NCBI GenBank assembly: GCA_046349915.1
Contig: JAXMBL010000009.1
Coordinates: 62,001-126,000, forward strand
Source: CAIXSC01 sp046349915
Lineage (GTDB): Bacteria > Planctomycetota > Planctomycetia > Pirellulales > Pirellulaceae
Direction of reading: 5' to 3'
Length of the DNA: 64,000 nt
Shown: positions 51,262 through 61,174 of the stretch, piece by piece
Layout: each line of letters opens with the position of its first letter
Numbering within the stretch: position 1 is the first letter of the stretch
Notes under the pieces: model-generated
What the model saw: the letters and a program-made list of their open reading frames with translations, nothing else
What the model was told of the DNA's origin: nothing
Databases searched by the model: none
Program-made: the position numbers and the translations under genes

Positions 51262-52251
51262 ATGATCCACTACGTAATCCGGCGAATCGCCATCGGCATA
51301 CTCACGCTGCTGGTCATCACCTTCATTGTCTACGCGTTGATCCGGAACATGCCCGGCACGCCGCTCACAGTGGATTTGGCCGAATCGAGTCCCGACAAGC
51401 AGATCAGCGCCGAAGAGCTCGAGCGGCGTATGGAGATCTATGGTCTTAAGGACCCCTGGTATATCGCGTATTTCAAATGGATCGGTAAGGTCGCGCGGCT
51501 CGACTTCGGTCGCTCGATCCATGAAAAACAGCCCGTGATGAAGGTGATTGGCCCTCGGGTGGGACCGACGTTGCTGCTGTCCGTCTCATCCCTGTTGCTG
51601 AGCTTCATGCTGGCTGTTCCGATGGGCCTGTTCAGCACGCACCGGAGCGGACGAGCGGACGAACGGGCCATGAGCGTGGGACTGTATATGCTCTACAGCA
51701 TTCCCTCGTACGTGGCCGCGTTGCTGCTGCTGATCTTGTTCTACGTTAAGCTCGACGGCACCATTTTCCATCTGAAGCCGGGAATGGTCAGCGACGATTA
51801 CCCCAGCCTCTCCACCTACGGCAAATTCGTGGATGTATTCAAGCACGCGTTACTGCCGGTAACCTGTTACACCTATGGCAGCCTGGCTTACTTCAGCCGC
51901 TTCGTGAAGGCGAATATGGAGGAAGTTATCCGGCAAGACTACATCCGCACCGCACGTGCAAAAGGAGTCGCTCCTTTCAACGTGCTGGTCAATCACGCAT
52001 TTCGCAACACACTCATTCCCTTCGTCACCATGCTCGGGCTTACCTTGCCGGGGCTGTTGAGTGGATCGGTCATTCTCGAGGAAGTCTTTTCGTGGCCGGG
52101 AATGGGACGATTGTTTTTTGCCGCCATCACCAATCGCGACTATGAAGTCTTGATGGCCGAATTCCTGATCTACGCCGTTCTCACCCTTATCGGGCAACTG
52201 GCGGCGGACATCCTGTACGCCTTCGTCGACCCGCGAGTGACCTACTCCTGA
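51262..52251 (+). CDS. Peptide ABC transporter permease (OppB/DppB/YejB type)
   Basis: A 329-aa inner-membrane permease with six predicted helices. The N-terminal helix (IAIGILTLLVITFIVYALIRN) precedes a periplasmic stretch and the BPD_transp_1 domain. The ATPase-contact EAA loop is seen as YIRTARAKGVAPFNVLVNHAFRN, with a final helix region LLSGSVILEEVFSWPGMGRL. It forms the channel with the next gene's product. The family is ambiguous between Opp, Dpp and Yej from this protein alone. The gene follows the binding protein by 48 bp and is one base from the next gene. Confidence 0.93.
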   Translation: MIHYVIRRIAIGILTLLVITFIVYALIRNMPGTPLTVDLAESSPDKQISAEELERRMEIYGLKDPWYIAYFKWIGKVARLDFGRSIHEKQPVMKVIGPRVGPTLLLSVSSLLLSFMLAVPMGLFSTHRSGRADERAMSVGLYMLYSIPSYVAALLLLILFYVKLDGTIFHLKPGMVSDDYPSLSTYGKFVDVFKHALLPVTCYTYGSLAYFSRFVKANMEEVIRQDYIRTARAKGVAPFNVLVNHAFRNTLIPFVTMLGLTLPGLLSGSVILEEVFSWPGMGRLFFAAITNRDYEVLMAEFLIYAVLTLIGQLAADILYAFVDPRVTYS

Positions 52252-52252
52252 T

Positions 52253-53380
52253 ATGAACTCGCCATCCACCAACTCGATTTCGCCAGACGCTTCTCAGGTC
52301 GGGCCCGCTAAGTCGCAGTCGGCGACGAAAAGCAGGGGCTATTGGTCCGAGACCTGGATTCGCTTCCGCCGTCGCTATTTCGCTTCGCTGGCCCTCGTCT
52401 ACGTGTCGCTGTTGGCTCTCGTTTCTATTTTTTCGCCTGCCTTGGCGGGAACCAAACCGGTCGTCTGTCGCTACAAAGGACAGCTATATTTTCCCGCACT
52501 CGGCTACTTCAATTCGAAGTGGGAGAATCCGATCTTCATGAAGGATCGCTTCTACAAGATCTATCCCAAGAATCTGAAGAAGAAGGATCCGGAGAGTTGG
52601 GCCGTGTGGCCCGTCCTGTACTTGGATCCCTACCGCAGAGTGAAAGATGGCGAATGGGAGAATCGCCCCGGAGACGATGTCTACGAGCCGCCCAGTTGGC
52701 AAAATCCCTTCGGCACCAACCATGCCGGGGTCGATGTCATGGCTCAAATGATCCACGGCACTCAGATCGCGCTGCTTGTCGGCTTCGTTTCGACGGGAAT
52801 CGCCGCCATCATCGGCGTCATCCTGGGAGCGGTCGCCGGTTACTTGGGTGGAGTGGCCGACATGCTGGTCAGTCGAGTGATCGAGGTGGTCATGTGCGTG
52901 CCCGCTCTCGTCTTGATCCTGACCCTGCTGGCCATCCTGGAGAAACCAACCATCTGGCACATGATGGCCGTGCTAGGGATCACCGGCTGGACCGGGATCG
53001 CTCGTCTGACTCGCGGCGAATTCCTGAAATTGCGACAGGCCGAGTTCGTTACGGCCGCTCGAGCGCTGGGCGTACGTTGGCCTCGCATCGTTTTTCGCCA
53101 CATCTTGCCGAACGCCATGGCGCCAGTGCTGGTCCCCATCAGCTTTGGCATCGCTGCCGCGATCTTGACAGAGAGCGGCTTAAGCCTCTTGGGGTTTGGC
53201 GCTCCTCCTCCCAATCCCAGTTGGGGAACGCTGCTCAACAGCGGCAAGCAGAACCTGCAAATGTGGTGGCTGATCCTGTTCCCAGGAATCGCCATCTTCC
53301 TGACCGTCCTCTCCTACAACCTGATCGGCGAAGGCTTGCAGGAAGCAACCGACCCACGGCTCCGCGAAGCTGGCAAGTGA
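52253..53380 (+). CDS. Peptide ABC transporter permease (OppC/YejE type)
   Basis: A 375-aa permease longer than usual OppC/DppC (about 300 aa). After the first helix ([20 protein letters not shown]) an insertion of roughly 110 residues carries [34 protein letters not shown] and [14 protein letters not shown]. That arrangement is the one I know from YejE of the microcin C/peptide transporter YejABEF. The transport domain has [27 protein letters not shown] EAA sequence ([20 protein letters not shown]) and [16 protein letters not shown]. The 1-bp spacing to the upstream permease indicates coupled translation. Confidence 0.92.
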   Translation: MNSPSTNSISPDASQVGPAKSQSATKSRGYWSETWIRFRRRYFASLALVYVSLLALVSIFSPALAGTKPVVCRYKGQLYFPALGYFNSKWENPIFMKDRFYKIYPKNLKKKDPESWAVWPVLYLDPYRRVKDGEWENRPGDDVYEPPSWQNPFGTNHAGVDVMAQMIHGTQIALLVGFVSTGIAAIIGVILGAVAGYLGGVADMLVSRVIEVVMCVPALVLILTLLAILEKPTIWHMMAVLGITGWTGIARLTRGEFLKLRQAEFVTAARALGVRWPRIVFRHILPNAMAPVLVPISFGIAAAILTESGLSLLGFGAPPPNPSWGTLLNSGKQNLQMWWLILFPGIAIFLTVLSYNLIGEGLQEATDPRLREAGK

Positions 53381-53387
53381 TACCACC

Positions 53388-54380
53388 ATGCCCTTACCGC
53401 TTGTAGAAATCAAAAACTTGCAAACTCACTTCTTCACTGACGAAGGCGTCGTGAAAGCAGTCGAGGATGTGACGCTCCAGATTCCCCGTGGCGGGACCTT
53501 AGGACTAGTGGGCGAAAGCGGTTGCGGCAAAAGCGTGACTGCCATGTCGGTCATCGGCCTCGTCTCGCGTCCAGGCCGCGTCGTCGGCGGCTCGATTCTT
53601 TTCCATGAACGCGACAAGTCGGTCGACTTGACGAAGCTGTCCGAAGCCGAGATGCGGAAGTACCGCGGCTCGAAGATCTCGATGATCTTCCAGGAGCCGA
53701 TGACCTCGCTGAATCCCGTATTCACGGTCGGCGCGCAGATCAGCGAGGCAGTGCGGCTCCACCGCGACGTTTCCAAGAAAGAAGCGCGCGACATTTCCAT
53801 CGAAATGCTGCGGAAGGTGAAAGTCCCTTCGCCCGAATCGCGAGTCGACGAGTATCCTCATCAGTTTTCGGGAGGTATGCGGCAGCGAGTGATGATCGCC
53901 ATGTCGCTCGCCTGCAACCCTCAACTGCTCATCGCCGACGAACCGACCACCGCGCTCGATGTCACCATTCAGGCCCAAATCCTCGACCTGCTCCGCGAGT
54001 TGCAGCAAGACACCGGCATGTCCATTTTGATCATCACCCATGATTTGGGCGTGATCGCCGAGTTGGCGGACGAGGTGGCTGTGATGTATGCCTCGAAAGT
54101 GGTCGAGCATGCGCCGGTTTCCGAGTTGTTTCGCGAACCTCGACATCCCTACACTCACGGGCTGTTCGCTTCTCGCCCCAAGCCAGGGACTGCCAAGACG
54201 GAGAAGTTGGAGACGATCCCTGGGATGGTTCCCAGCCCCTTGCGATTTCCCGCGGGCTGCAAATTCCATCCACGCTGCAAGTATTGCGTGGATCAGTGCC
54301 GCACCGAAGAAGCGATCCTGCGCGACCTCAGCCCCACTCACACGGTTCGTTGCCACCTGGCCGATTCGATCCAATACTAA
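53388..54380 (+). CDS. Peptide ABC transporter ATPase (OppD/DppD type)
   Basis: A 330-aa ATP-binding subunit. Walker A GESGCGKS is near residues 42-49, the Q-loop is in [14 protein letters not shown], the ABC signature is [19 protein letters not shown], Walker B is [12 protein letters not shown], and the H-loop is LIITHDLG. The C-terminal oligopeptide/dipeptide transporter extension has [12 protein letters not shown] and [14 protein letters not shown], whose Cys residues bind an iron-sulfur cluster in characterised DppD/OppD proteins. It works with the ATPase encoded 6 bp downstream to energise peptide import. The ribosome site is weak, consistent with operon coupling. Confidence 0.95.
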   Translation: MPLPLVEIKNLQTHFFTDEGVVKAVEDVTLQIPRGGTLGLVGESGCGKSVTAMSVIGLVSRPGRVVGGSILFHERDKSVDLTKLSEAEMRKYRGSKISMIFQEPMTSLNPVFTVGAQISEAVRLHRDVSKKEARDISIEMLRKVKVPSPESRVDEYPHQFSGGMRQRVMIAMSLACNPQLLIADEPTTALDVTIQAQILDLLRELQQDTGMSILIITHDLGVIAELADEVAVMYASKVVEHAPVSELFREPRHPYTHGLFASRPKPGTAKTEKLETIPGMVPSPLRFPAGCKFHPRCKYCVDQCRTEEAILRDLSPTHTVRCHLADSIQY

Positions 54381-54386
54381 GCACCC

Positions 54387-55355
54387 ATGTCCACACCACT
54401 GCTGGAAATCCGCAACCTCAAGAAGTACTTCCCCGTCCGCAAGGGGTTGTTCCAGAGTGTCGTCGGGCATGTGCACGCCGTCGATGACGTATCGTTCGCG
54501 ATCCGCCCCGGTGAAACCCTGGGCCTGGTCGGTGAGTCGGGCTGTGGCAAGACGACCGTCGGCCGCACCTTGCTGCGTCTTTACGAACCCACCGCGGGCA
54601 CGATTCACTTCGCGGGCCAAGATGTCACGCACTTGGGCGGCGCCGAATTGCGGCAACTGCGCCGCAATATGCAAATCGTCTTCCAGGATCCCTTCAGTTC
54701 GCTCAATCCGCGCATGACGGTGCGAGGGATCATCGAAGAAGGACTAATTATCCATCGCTTGGGGAATAAAGCCGAACGACTGCGGAAGGTAGAAGAGATT
54801 CTGGTCAAAGTGGGACTCGATCCGACTTACCTTTATCGTTATCCCCATGAATTCTCGGGCGGCCAACGTCAGCGGCTGAGTATCGCCCGCGCACTCGCCC
54901 TCCGCCCGCAGTTCATCGTGCTTGATGAACCCATCTCGGCACTCGACGTTTCGATTCAGTCGCAAATCATCAATCTGCTGACGCAACTCAAGGACGAATT
55001 CCAGCTCACTTACCTCTTCATCTCTCACGACTTGTCAGTCGTCGAGTACATCTCGGACCGGGTGGCGGTCATGTACTTGGGCGAGATCGTGGAACTTGCG
55101 ACCAGCGAGCAACTGTACCGACAGCCTCGGCATCCTTACACGCAAGCTCTTCTGTCGTCCGTCCCCTCGATCGATCCTGACAAACGTCGCAAACGAGTGG
55201 TGCTGCCTGGGGATGTGCCGAGTCCCATCAAGCCGCCCAGCGGTTGTCGCTTCCATCCGCGGTGTCCAGTGGCCATCGACGCCTGTCGCACAACCGCCCC
55301 GCCGCTCGTACAGATCGACGGCCATCTGACTCGCTGCCACTTGGTCAAAGAATAA
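54387..55355 (+). CDS. Peptide ABC transporter ATPase (OppF/DppF type)
   Basis: A 322-aa second ATP-binding subunit. Walker [15 protein letters not shown]-loop [13 protein letters not shown], signature [19 protein letters not shown], Walker [15 protein letters not shown] and the H-loop [13 protein letters not shown] are complete. The C-terminal Opp/Dpp tail [12 protein letters not shown] and [15 protein letters not shown] carries the Cys pattern found in this family. It is the last gene of the transporter operon; a tandem REP array follows. The complete set (binding protein, two permeases, two ATPases) should import short peptides or a peptide-like compound. Confidence 0.95.
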   Translation: MSTPLLEIRNLKKYFPVRKGLFQSVVGHVHAVDDVSFAIRPGETLGLVGESGCGKTTVGRTLLRLYEPTAGTIHFAGQDVTHLGGAELRQLRRNMQIVFQDPFSSLNPRMTVRGIIEEGLIIHRLGNKAERLRKVEEILVKVGLDPTYLYRYPHEFSGGQRQRLSIARALALRPQFIVLDEPISALDVSIQSQIINLLTQLKDEFQLTYLFISHDLSVVEYISDRVAVMYLGEIVELATSEQLYRQPRHPYTQALLSSVPSIDPDKRRKRVVLPGDVPSPIKPPSGCRFHPRCPVAIDACRTTAPPLVQIDGHLTRCHLVKE

Positions 55356-55388
55356 CGTCGCGGTTCACGCGTCGTGTCTCGTGATTTT

Positions 55389-55747
55389 GTACGACGGACT
55401 TCCAGTCCGTCGATCGAAGTAGCCCGCTCGCTTCGCGAGCGGCTAGCCACGTGGCCAGCGAGCGCCCACTGCCGCCAGCTAAGCCGCGGCGTGGACCGAA
55501 TCGACGGACTGGAAGTCCGTCGTACGAAGTAGCCCGCTCGCTTCGCGAGCGGTTAGCCGCGTGGCCAGCGAGCACCCACTGCCGACAGCCAAACCGTGGC
55601 GCGGACCGAATCGACGGACTAGAAGTCCGTCGTACAAAGTAGCCCGCTCGCTTCGCGAGCGGTTAGCCGCGTGGCCAGCGAGCGCCTTCTGCCGTCAGCC
55701 AAACCGCGGCGCGGACCCAATCGACGGACTAGAAGTCCGTCGTACAT
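55389..55747. repeat. Tandem composite REP array, 110-bp period
   Basis: Four family B palindromes (GACGGACT..AGTCCGTC) begin near 55391, 55503, 55613 and 55723. After each of the first three comes a family A palindrome (CCGCTCGCTTCGCGAGCGG, at about 55425, 55535 and 55645), then a conserved segment containing GTGGCCAGCGAGC and a GCGGACCGAATC-type end. The period is 110 bp. The array fills the 408-bp gap between the convergent oppF-type gene and the TPR gene. No gene is seen in it. Confidence 0.92.
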
Positions 55748-55763
55748 TCCGCGCGCCTCTCCA

Positions 55764-58259
55764 TCAGCCCGCTTGTTTCTTGAGTCGCTCAAATTCGGCT
55801 CGCCAAGGTTCCGGTATTCCAGGCGGCGTGATTTCGAGAAAGCGAATGAACTTGTCGGCTTCGTCTTGTTTCCCCAGCCGAACCAACATCGTCGCCACAC
55901 CAAGCTTTGAGCGATACCAGAGCGTCGTTCGGGGTGGACTCTTCGCGGCCACTCGACGCCATTGATCGAGTGCCGCCTGCCAATCTTCCATTGAACTTCC
56001 GGCCTCCAGCAATTCGGCCAAGGCTTGTTGAGTGGCGCCATCTTGAGGGGCTGCCGTTGCCAATTCGCGATATGCCGCCACCGCTTCCTGACGTTTCCCT
56101 GTTGCCGCCAATGACTCGGGCAACAATCCATCCAATGCCCGTCGCCCCACTTCAGGTAGATCGTTGCGCCGCGACTGGAACTTCTTACTCAACTCACCCG
56201 CGATCCCCCCCAAGAGCATTTTTCGCGACGAAGCCGCACTGCGTAAAGACTCCCGCATGGTGAGCAGCAACCCTGTCATCACCTCAACGGGAAGCGTCTG
56301 AGATTCGGCAAGCGATTGCCTGAGAGTGTCTTCTTCGCCGGGAAGCACTAAGGCAGCCTGCATGCGTAGTCCCGCCACCACCTCCCGATCCTCAGGAGTG
56401 GTCTCGTCATCGGGCGGAAACTGCTTGAACCAATCCAACACCTCGCGAGCCCGCGACTCGCGCTGCTTCACTGCGTTGGCTCCTCCCGCGGGCTGAGGGG
56501 CTTCGGGCGAAGAAAACCACCAACTCTTTTCGTTGCGCACGACGCCGCGCCAAGCCTCGCCACCCCAAGACGAGTCGACTGCCACTTGGCGATAAGCGCC
56601 CATTGCAGCTTCCCAATTCCGATGCGCTTCATACCAAGCCGCCAGCCAAATCCAGACTTGGTTGCATGTCGCTGAACTTGGCCAGAGACGTAAATGCTCG
56701 TTCAACCACGCCACATACCGTTCGCTAATCTCTCGAGATGATTCCACATCAGCCGATGAGTCTGAAGACTTTGACTTCGTCTCCTCTCGCAGTTGCTGAG
56801 CAAGATTCCACACGGCTGCCAAATGCGTTTCGGCGGCCCGCTGTTCACGCGGAGACTCGATCGCAGCTTGCTGAAGCCGTCGAGCCGCCTCGGCGAATCG
56901 ACTTCGACGCTGTTCAATCATCCCCGCTTTCAACGCCAGTGCGAACACATCGCTAGCGCGACGCGCCGATTGAGCCTGGGCAATCGACTGATCGAGCGCC
57001 GCTAACGCCTCATCGGGTCTTCCCTGTTTCAACAGACTATCGGCGGTGCGAGCTAAAAGGTCTGGATTGCGAGTTTCCACGGCGGCGCCAAGTCGAACTA
57101 ATTGGAGGTCTCCCCGATGCTTCCAATAGGGTCCATGATCTCGCTCGATAGCATCCAACAGTTGAAACGCTTCGTCTTGGACGGGCTTCAAGTCGTTGCC
57201 GCGAGCAACGGCATCTCGCCAACGAGCCAGCAGGACTTCCAGCCTTGCAAAGTCCCACTCCGCCGCCGCCACCCCACTCACCTCCCCCCGACCGCCCAAT
57301 TCGAGCAAGCGAGACACCCCGCGAGAATCACCCTGCGCAAGTGCGATCCGCAACGCCTCCGTGCGAATCGCCAGCGTCGTTTCTGCATCGAGCGTGGAGG
57401 GGTCAAGCCGGGACAAGGCCTGACGCGCAGCATCCAGCTTTCCCAGGAGCCTTAACTGCGCCACTTGTTCCAAATGTACCGGCGCGTGCAGTGGCATTTC
57501 GGGCGTGAGTTGACGCAGCGATGGTTCGAGCAACTGGAGGCCTCGTCCCAAGACTGCGAGCCGATCGTCGCTGCCGTCGTCATAAGCCAGGGCCAAGTTT
57601 CGTTGAGTCCGCGCGGCTTGCAAGCGAACCTGATGTTGTAGAGCCGCCAATTGCTCGACGGTCAATTCGTCGCTGGCAGCAGTCTTGCGAAAGCGTTGCG
57701 GCAGGTATTCCGCCAACTCGCGATCAATTTGCTCTAGGTCTCTAGCCGCACTTCGACTGAGCTTCCTCGCTTCTTCGCGACCGGCCGCACCTTCCGCAGC
57801 CACTTCGGCTTCCAACCGCAAGAGTTCCCCAAGATTCGCGTCGGCGATCGCTTCTTGCGTGCGCACAAGAAAGCCCATCGAATGACTGGGGTGCGCGCTC
57901 TGAAAACGAGCCGCCACTTCGTGGGCTAAACGAACAAGCTCGCTGCGATCAGACGCTGGACTGTGTCGAGCTTGGTCCGCCAACGCGCGAATCCACTCGA
58001 CCGCCACCTCCCCGCGATCGAGCGACGTGAGCGTCTTGTCCGCCCACCGCAACTCGCAGTGCTTTCGAGCCAGTTCAAATAGACAACGCTGCCGCAATCC
58101 AGAGAAGAACCTGTCATCCTCGCCGCCCACCGCCGCTTGCTGCGCACCGCAGAGGAACAACACACCGAGAACCGCGAGGATGGCGAGCCGCGATGGTCGC
58201 TTCAGTCGTTGCGATAACGGGCTTGCATCGGCCAAGAGAATCGACGACTTGGTTAACAT
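55764..58259 (-). CDS. Large secreted TPR-type protein
   Basis: An 831-aa protein from the ATG at 58259. A hydrophobic segment (LAILAVLGVLFLCGAQQAAVGG, about residues 27-48) is a signal peptide or anchor. The rest is helical and Ala/Leu/Glu/Arg-rich with degenerate TPR-like units, for example KLDAARQALSRLDPSTLDA, GRPDEALAALDQSIAQAQSA, RRLQQAAIESPREQRAAETH and TGKRQEAVAAYRELATAAP. It lies at the 3' end of a minus-strand cluster containing VWA, ExbB and ExbD proteins, so a periplasmic scaffold for that complex is inferred. The Rpn-type fragment gene lies just upstream and probably separated it from its operon. Confidence 0.8.
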   Translation of the reverse strand: MLTKSSILLADASPLSQRLKRPSRLAILAVLGVLFLCGAQQAAVGGEDDRFFSGLRQRCLFELARKHCELRWADKTLTSLDRGEVAVEWIRALADQARHSPASDRSELVRLAHEVAARFQSAHPSHSMGFLVRTQEAIADANLGELLRLEAEVAAEGAAGREEARKLSRSAARDLEQIDRELAEYLPQRFRKTAASDELTVEQLAALQHQVRLQAARTQRNLALAYDDGSDDRLAVLGRGLQLLEPSLRQLTPEMPLHAPVHLEQVAQLRLLGKLDAARQALSRLDPSTLDAETTLAIRTEALRIALAQGDSRGVSRLLELGGRGEVSGVAAAEWDFARLEVLLARWRDAVARGNDLKPVQDEAFQLLDAIERDHGPYWKHRGDLQLVRLGAAVETRNPDLLARTADSLLKQGRPDEALAALDQSIAQAQSARRASDVFALALKAGMIEQRRSRFAEAARRLQQAAIESPREQRAAETHLAAVWNLAQQLREETKSKSSDSSADVESSREISERYVAWLNEHLRLWPSSATCNQVWIWLAAWYEAHRNWEAAMGAYRQVAVDSSWGGEAWRGVVRNEKSWWFSSPEAPQPAGGANAVKQRESRAREVLDWFKQFPPDDETTPEDREVVAGLRMQAALVLPGEEDTLRQSLAESQTLPVEVMTGLLLTMRESLRSAASSRKMLLGGIAGELSKKFQSRRNDLPEVGRRALDGLLPESLAATGKRQEAVAAYRELATAAPQDGATQQALAELLEAGSSMEDWQAALDQWRRVAAKSPPRTTLWYRSKLGVATMLVRLGKQDEADKFIRFLEITPPGIPEPWRAEFERLKKQAG

Positions 58260-58303
58260 GAGCAGAGAAAATTGGCGGAACTCACGTGAGTATGGACCAT
58301 CGC

Positions 58304-59188
58304 TCAAGACCTGCGTTCTTTCAGCTGCTCCTGTAAGCCTTGCGCAAGCGATTGAAGACGACTCAATTCCCAGGTGACGAGTTCACTGGACGGAAGCACC
58401 GTATCTCCCAGAATCTCCTGGAGCGCCTGCACTTTACCGATCCACCGTCCTTGCTCACGTCCTTGCTCACGTCCTTGCTCAAGCCCCTGTTCACGTCCTT
58501 GCTCACGTCCCTGCTCAAGCCCTTGCTCACGTCCCTGCTCAAGCCCTTGCTCCAATCCCTCTGCACGTCCCTCCGCAAGTCCCTCGTTTCTTCCTTCTCG
58601 CTTTGCTTCCGAGATACCTGATCGCAAGTCTCGCAAGGCCTTCAGCCGTGCCTCGTAGCGAAGCCGTTCTTCGGTCGTTCTCGAAACCATCTCTAACACT
58701 CCCCCCGCTTCCACGAACGCGAGCTCTTGGAATAACGGCCCGATCTCCGACAATTCCAACTCCTGCACACGCTGCATGAAGCAAATCCACTTCTCCATGC
58801 GGCCCGCTTGCGCCAACTCACCCAAGCCACGCCGATACTTGGGGATCTCTAGCAAGTGTAACTCCGAGTGATCGCTGAATTCCAGACCTTCTTCCAACGA
58901 GCTCAGTCGAAACCGAGTACGGAATGGGGAACGTCCTGGAAACATCACCTGTCCGACAAAACAAATGCCTATCGCCGGCGCGAGTTGCTCATACGGCTCA
59001 CCCGAAAACAATTGCTCGCTATACATGCTCGCCAAGTAGTACACCAGTCGATTCGCAAAGGCGCCCGCGGGGTTCGACTGCATCTCTAGATTGTAATGGC
59101 GTCCCGCCTCATCCCGCGCACGAATGTCGAGGATTGACAGTTTGTCCTCCTCAAAATCTCGCTCCAGAAACGGGTTCAGTATCGTCAC
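58304..59188 (-). pseudogene. 5'-truncated Rpn-family PD-(D/E)XK nuclease/transposase
   Basis: The 294-aa readable part begins GTG-TILNPFLERDFEEDKLSILD and continues RARDEAGRHYNLEMQSNP, which matches the middle of Rpn/PDDEXK_2 (recombination-promoting nuclease) proteins: the Asp of ILDIR and the Glu-x-Gln of LEMQ are the catalytic residues. Family members normally carry about 60-80 residues before this point (an FKxxFG-type start). Here a TAA lies about 22 codons upstream of the GTG in frame, and the 156 bp up to the ExbD gene do not encode the missing part in any frame I read. Near the C-terminus a string of EQG/REQG repeats (EGLEQGLEQGREQG and on) is typical of this family. It is probably a decayed insertion. 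Confidence 0.75.
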
Positions 59189-59344
59189 TTCATCGACGAC
59201 AAACTGCTCCTCGAATACCGCATTTGACTCAACGAACCAAGAACCTTACGTCGTTTGATACCGTGCTAGATAGACGCGGAGGTCCGATCTACGAGCCAGC
59301 CATGGGGTTCATTGCTGTAACGCCCTGGTGCTTACGACACAACC

Positions 59345-59815
59345 CTACGGAGTCTGGCTCGCCGCCAAACTCAGTTTGGTAAAGCCTACCTGGCGAGCCG
59401 CATCATAGACGTCAATCACATGACTCAACGGCACTTCCCCATCGGGATGCAAGATTACCGGCACATCCATCGTCACTTGGCCAATGCGCCGCAGTTGTTC
59501 CCGCACGGCGGCTGCCGTAGGCATCGGTTCCTGGTTGATCGACCAAATCGGCCGCCCCTGTCGCCATCCGACTCGCACAATAATGCGATCGAAATCCGCC
59601 TCGGGCGGTGGAGGCGTTTCCTCCGGCGCTGTCCCCGGCGACTGCTTGCGCTCGGCAGACTCTGTCGACACTCGACTGGGCAGTACTTTCTCCGCCAACT
59701 GAAAGCCAGCCGTCCAGACGAAAAAGACCAGCAACAAGAAGACGACGTCGATCATCGGCGTCATCTGAATTTCGAGCGGCGCGCGTTCACGCAGCACATG
59801 GAGAGGGAGCTTCAT
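59345..59815 (-). CDS. ExbD/TolR-type biopolymer transport protein
   Basis: A 156-aa single-helix membrane protein with the ExbD signature EIQMTPMIDVVFLLLVFFVW, including membrane Asp23. A Pro/Glu-rich linker (SPGTAPEETPPPPEAD) precedes the periplasmic domain, which ends VIDVYDAARQVGFTKLSLAAS. The ATG at 59815 overlaps the stop of the upstream ExbD gene by four bases, so the two ExbD paralogues are translated together and may form a heterodimer in the pore of the ExbB-like protein. Confidence 0.9.
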   Translation of the reverse strand: MKLPLHVLRERAPLEIQMTPMIDVVFLLLVFFVWTAGFQLAEKVLPSRVSTESAERKQSPGTAPEETPPPPEADFDRIIVRVGWRQGRPIWSINQEPMPTAAAVREQLRRIGQVTMDVPVILHPDGEVPLSHVIDVYDAARQVGFTKLSLAASQTP

Positions 59816-60249
59816 GGTTTGCCCGAAACCTCAGAATCGACCACCGCGAACGTGACGTTCGCCAGACCGGCTCGCGACGACGCAACCAATACGGGCTCGA
59901 CATGTCGATACGGCACATCTCGATCCGCACGTACTCGTAGTTCCACCTCCGCCCCCTCTTCCGCCACAACTCCTCGCAACCGCTCTTCCAACTGAGTCGG
60001 CTGAATGCGCCGTCCCACCAGCACGAGCGCCCCGTCCGCCAGAACGTTCAAAGTGATTCGAGGCCGCTCGTCCTCCGCGCGCGACTCCGCCCCACTCGCC
60101 GCCGTCGGCAATGGCAAAGCCATCTGCGCTTCCTGCCGCGCCAAATGGCTCGACACCAAAAAGAAGATCAACAACTGAAACACCACATCAATCAGCGGCG
60201 TCATGTTGATCCCCACGGCGCCTCGTTCAGCGAGTCGAGGAATCTTCAT
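59812..60249 (-). CDS. ExbD/TolR-type biopolymer transport protein
   Basis: A 145-aa ExbD/TolR protein. The membrane helix INMTPLIDVVFQLLIFFLV carries the essential Asp21, and the periplasmic domain shows ITLNVLADGALVLVGRRI and VELRVRADRDVPYRHVEPVLVASSRAGLANVTFAV, the family ending. It overlaps the ExbB-like gene by four bases upstream and the second ExbD gene by four bases downstream, so all three form one translationally coupled unit. Confidence 0.92.
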   Translation of the reverse strand: MKIPRLAERGAVGINMTPLIDVVFQLLIFFLVSSHLARQEAQMALPLPTAASGAESRAEDERPRITLNVLADGALVLVGRRIQPTQLEERLRGVVAEEGAEVELRVRADRDVPYRHVEPVLVASSRAGLANVTFAVVDSEVSGKP

Positions 60250-61076
60250 CCGGCGCCTCCCGGTGGCGGCGGAGGCGCGGGCGGCTGAGGCGCGGGAGGT
60301 TGGGGCAGCGATGGCGGAGCATTCATCGGCGCCACTGGCGGCCCTACAGCCTGGCCTCGAGGCAAACTCACAGGCGCTCGCGCCGCCGCCGAACCAGTCG
60401 CTCCCACCGCCGCTTGCGAACGTCGCTTTAAAGGAGCAAACACGTGTTGAGCAGTCGCAGCCGCCTCGGCAATAAACTGGTCGACTCGATTGCGCAAAAG
60501 CGCAAACGCCGCCAGGGACGGAATCGCAATCATCAACCCGACAACGGTGGTCACGAGCGCCTGATAAATGCCTTCAGCCAATTGCCCCGCGCCCGCGTTC
60601 CCTTGAGTGCTGGCCACCTCGCGAAAGCACAACACCATGCCGAAGACAGTACCAAGCAGCCCTAACATCGGCGCTAGATTCGCCAACACCGAAAGATACT
60701 CCACTCTGCGGAACATGCGCGCCGCATGCTCGGCGAGCGCCTCCTCGATCGACTCCTCCACCGCGTTCCAACCACCCTCGATTTCCGTCAAGCCTCGATA
60801 CAGCACATGCCCCAACAGACTCGGCCGACCTCGACATGCTTGCTGAGCCTCCGCATATCGCCCCGCGCTTAGCAATTGACGCACCTGTTCTCCCAGGGAC
60901 TCGGGCAGCACCAGCTTGCGACGCAGCGCGAGCGACTGCTCGATAATCAGGTAGAGCGCCGTCATCGACGTCGCAATCAGAGTCAGCATGATCGTGACCC
61001 CAATCGGTCCGCCGGAGAAGACAATCTCAAAGAACGAGTCGGGAGCGTTAGGAGGCGTCGGCGTAGGTGCTTGCAT
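60246..61076 (-). CDS. MotA/TolQ/ExbB-type proton channel protein
   Basis: A 276-aa inner-membrane protein with three helices: GPIGVTIMLTLIATSMTALYLIIE, LANLAPMLGLLGTVFGMVLCF and YQALVTTVVGLMIAIPSLAAF. The last two are the conserved TolQ/ExbB pair (LGLLGTVFGM and ALVTTxxGL). The C-terminal 50 residues are Pro/Ala-rich (PPSLPQPPAPQPPAPPPP), an unusual cytoplasmic tail. With the two ExbD genes directly behind it, it makes an ExbB-ExbD2 energising module, the second classical one in this window. Upstream on the same strand are TPR-type and VWA genes. Confidence 0.92.
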   Translation of the reverse strand: MQAPTPTPPNAPDSFFEIVFSGGPIGVTIMLTLIATSMTALYLIIEQSLALRRKLVLPESLGEQVRQLLSAGRYAEAQQACRGRPSLLGHVLYRGLTEIEGGWNAVEESIEEALAEHAARMFRRVEYLSVLANLAPMLGLLGTVFGMVLCFREVASTQGNAGAGQLAEGIYQALVTTVVGLMIAIPSLAAFALLRNRVDQFIAEAAATAQHVFAPLKRRSQAAVGATGSAAARAPVSLPRGQAVGPPVAPMNAPPSLPQPPAPQPPAPPPPPGGAG

Positions 61077-61174
61077 AGTGTATCGGTTCCGACTCCTGGG
61101 CCACGAGCACGATTGGATAGATAGCTAGAGACAATCGATAGACGAGTTTGATCGAGGAGCTTACCAACAAGCAA

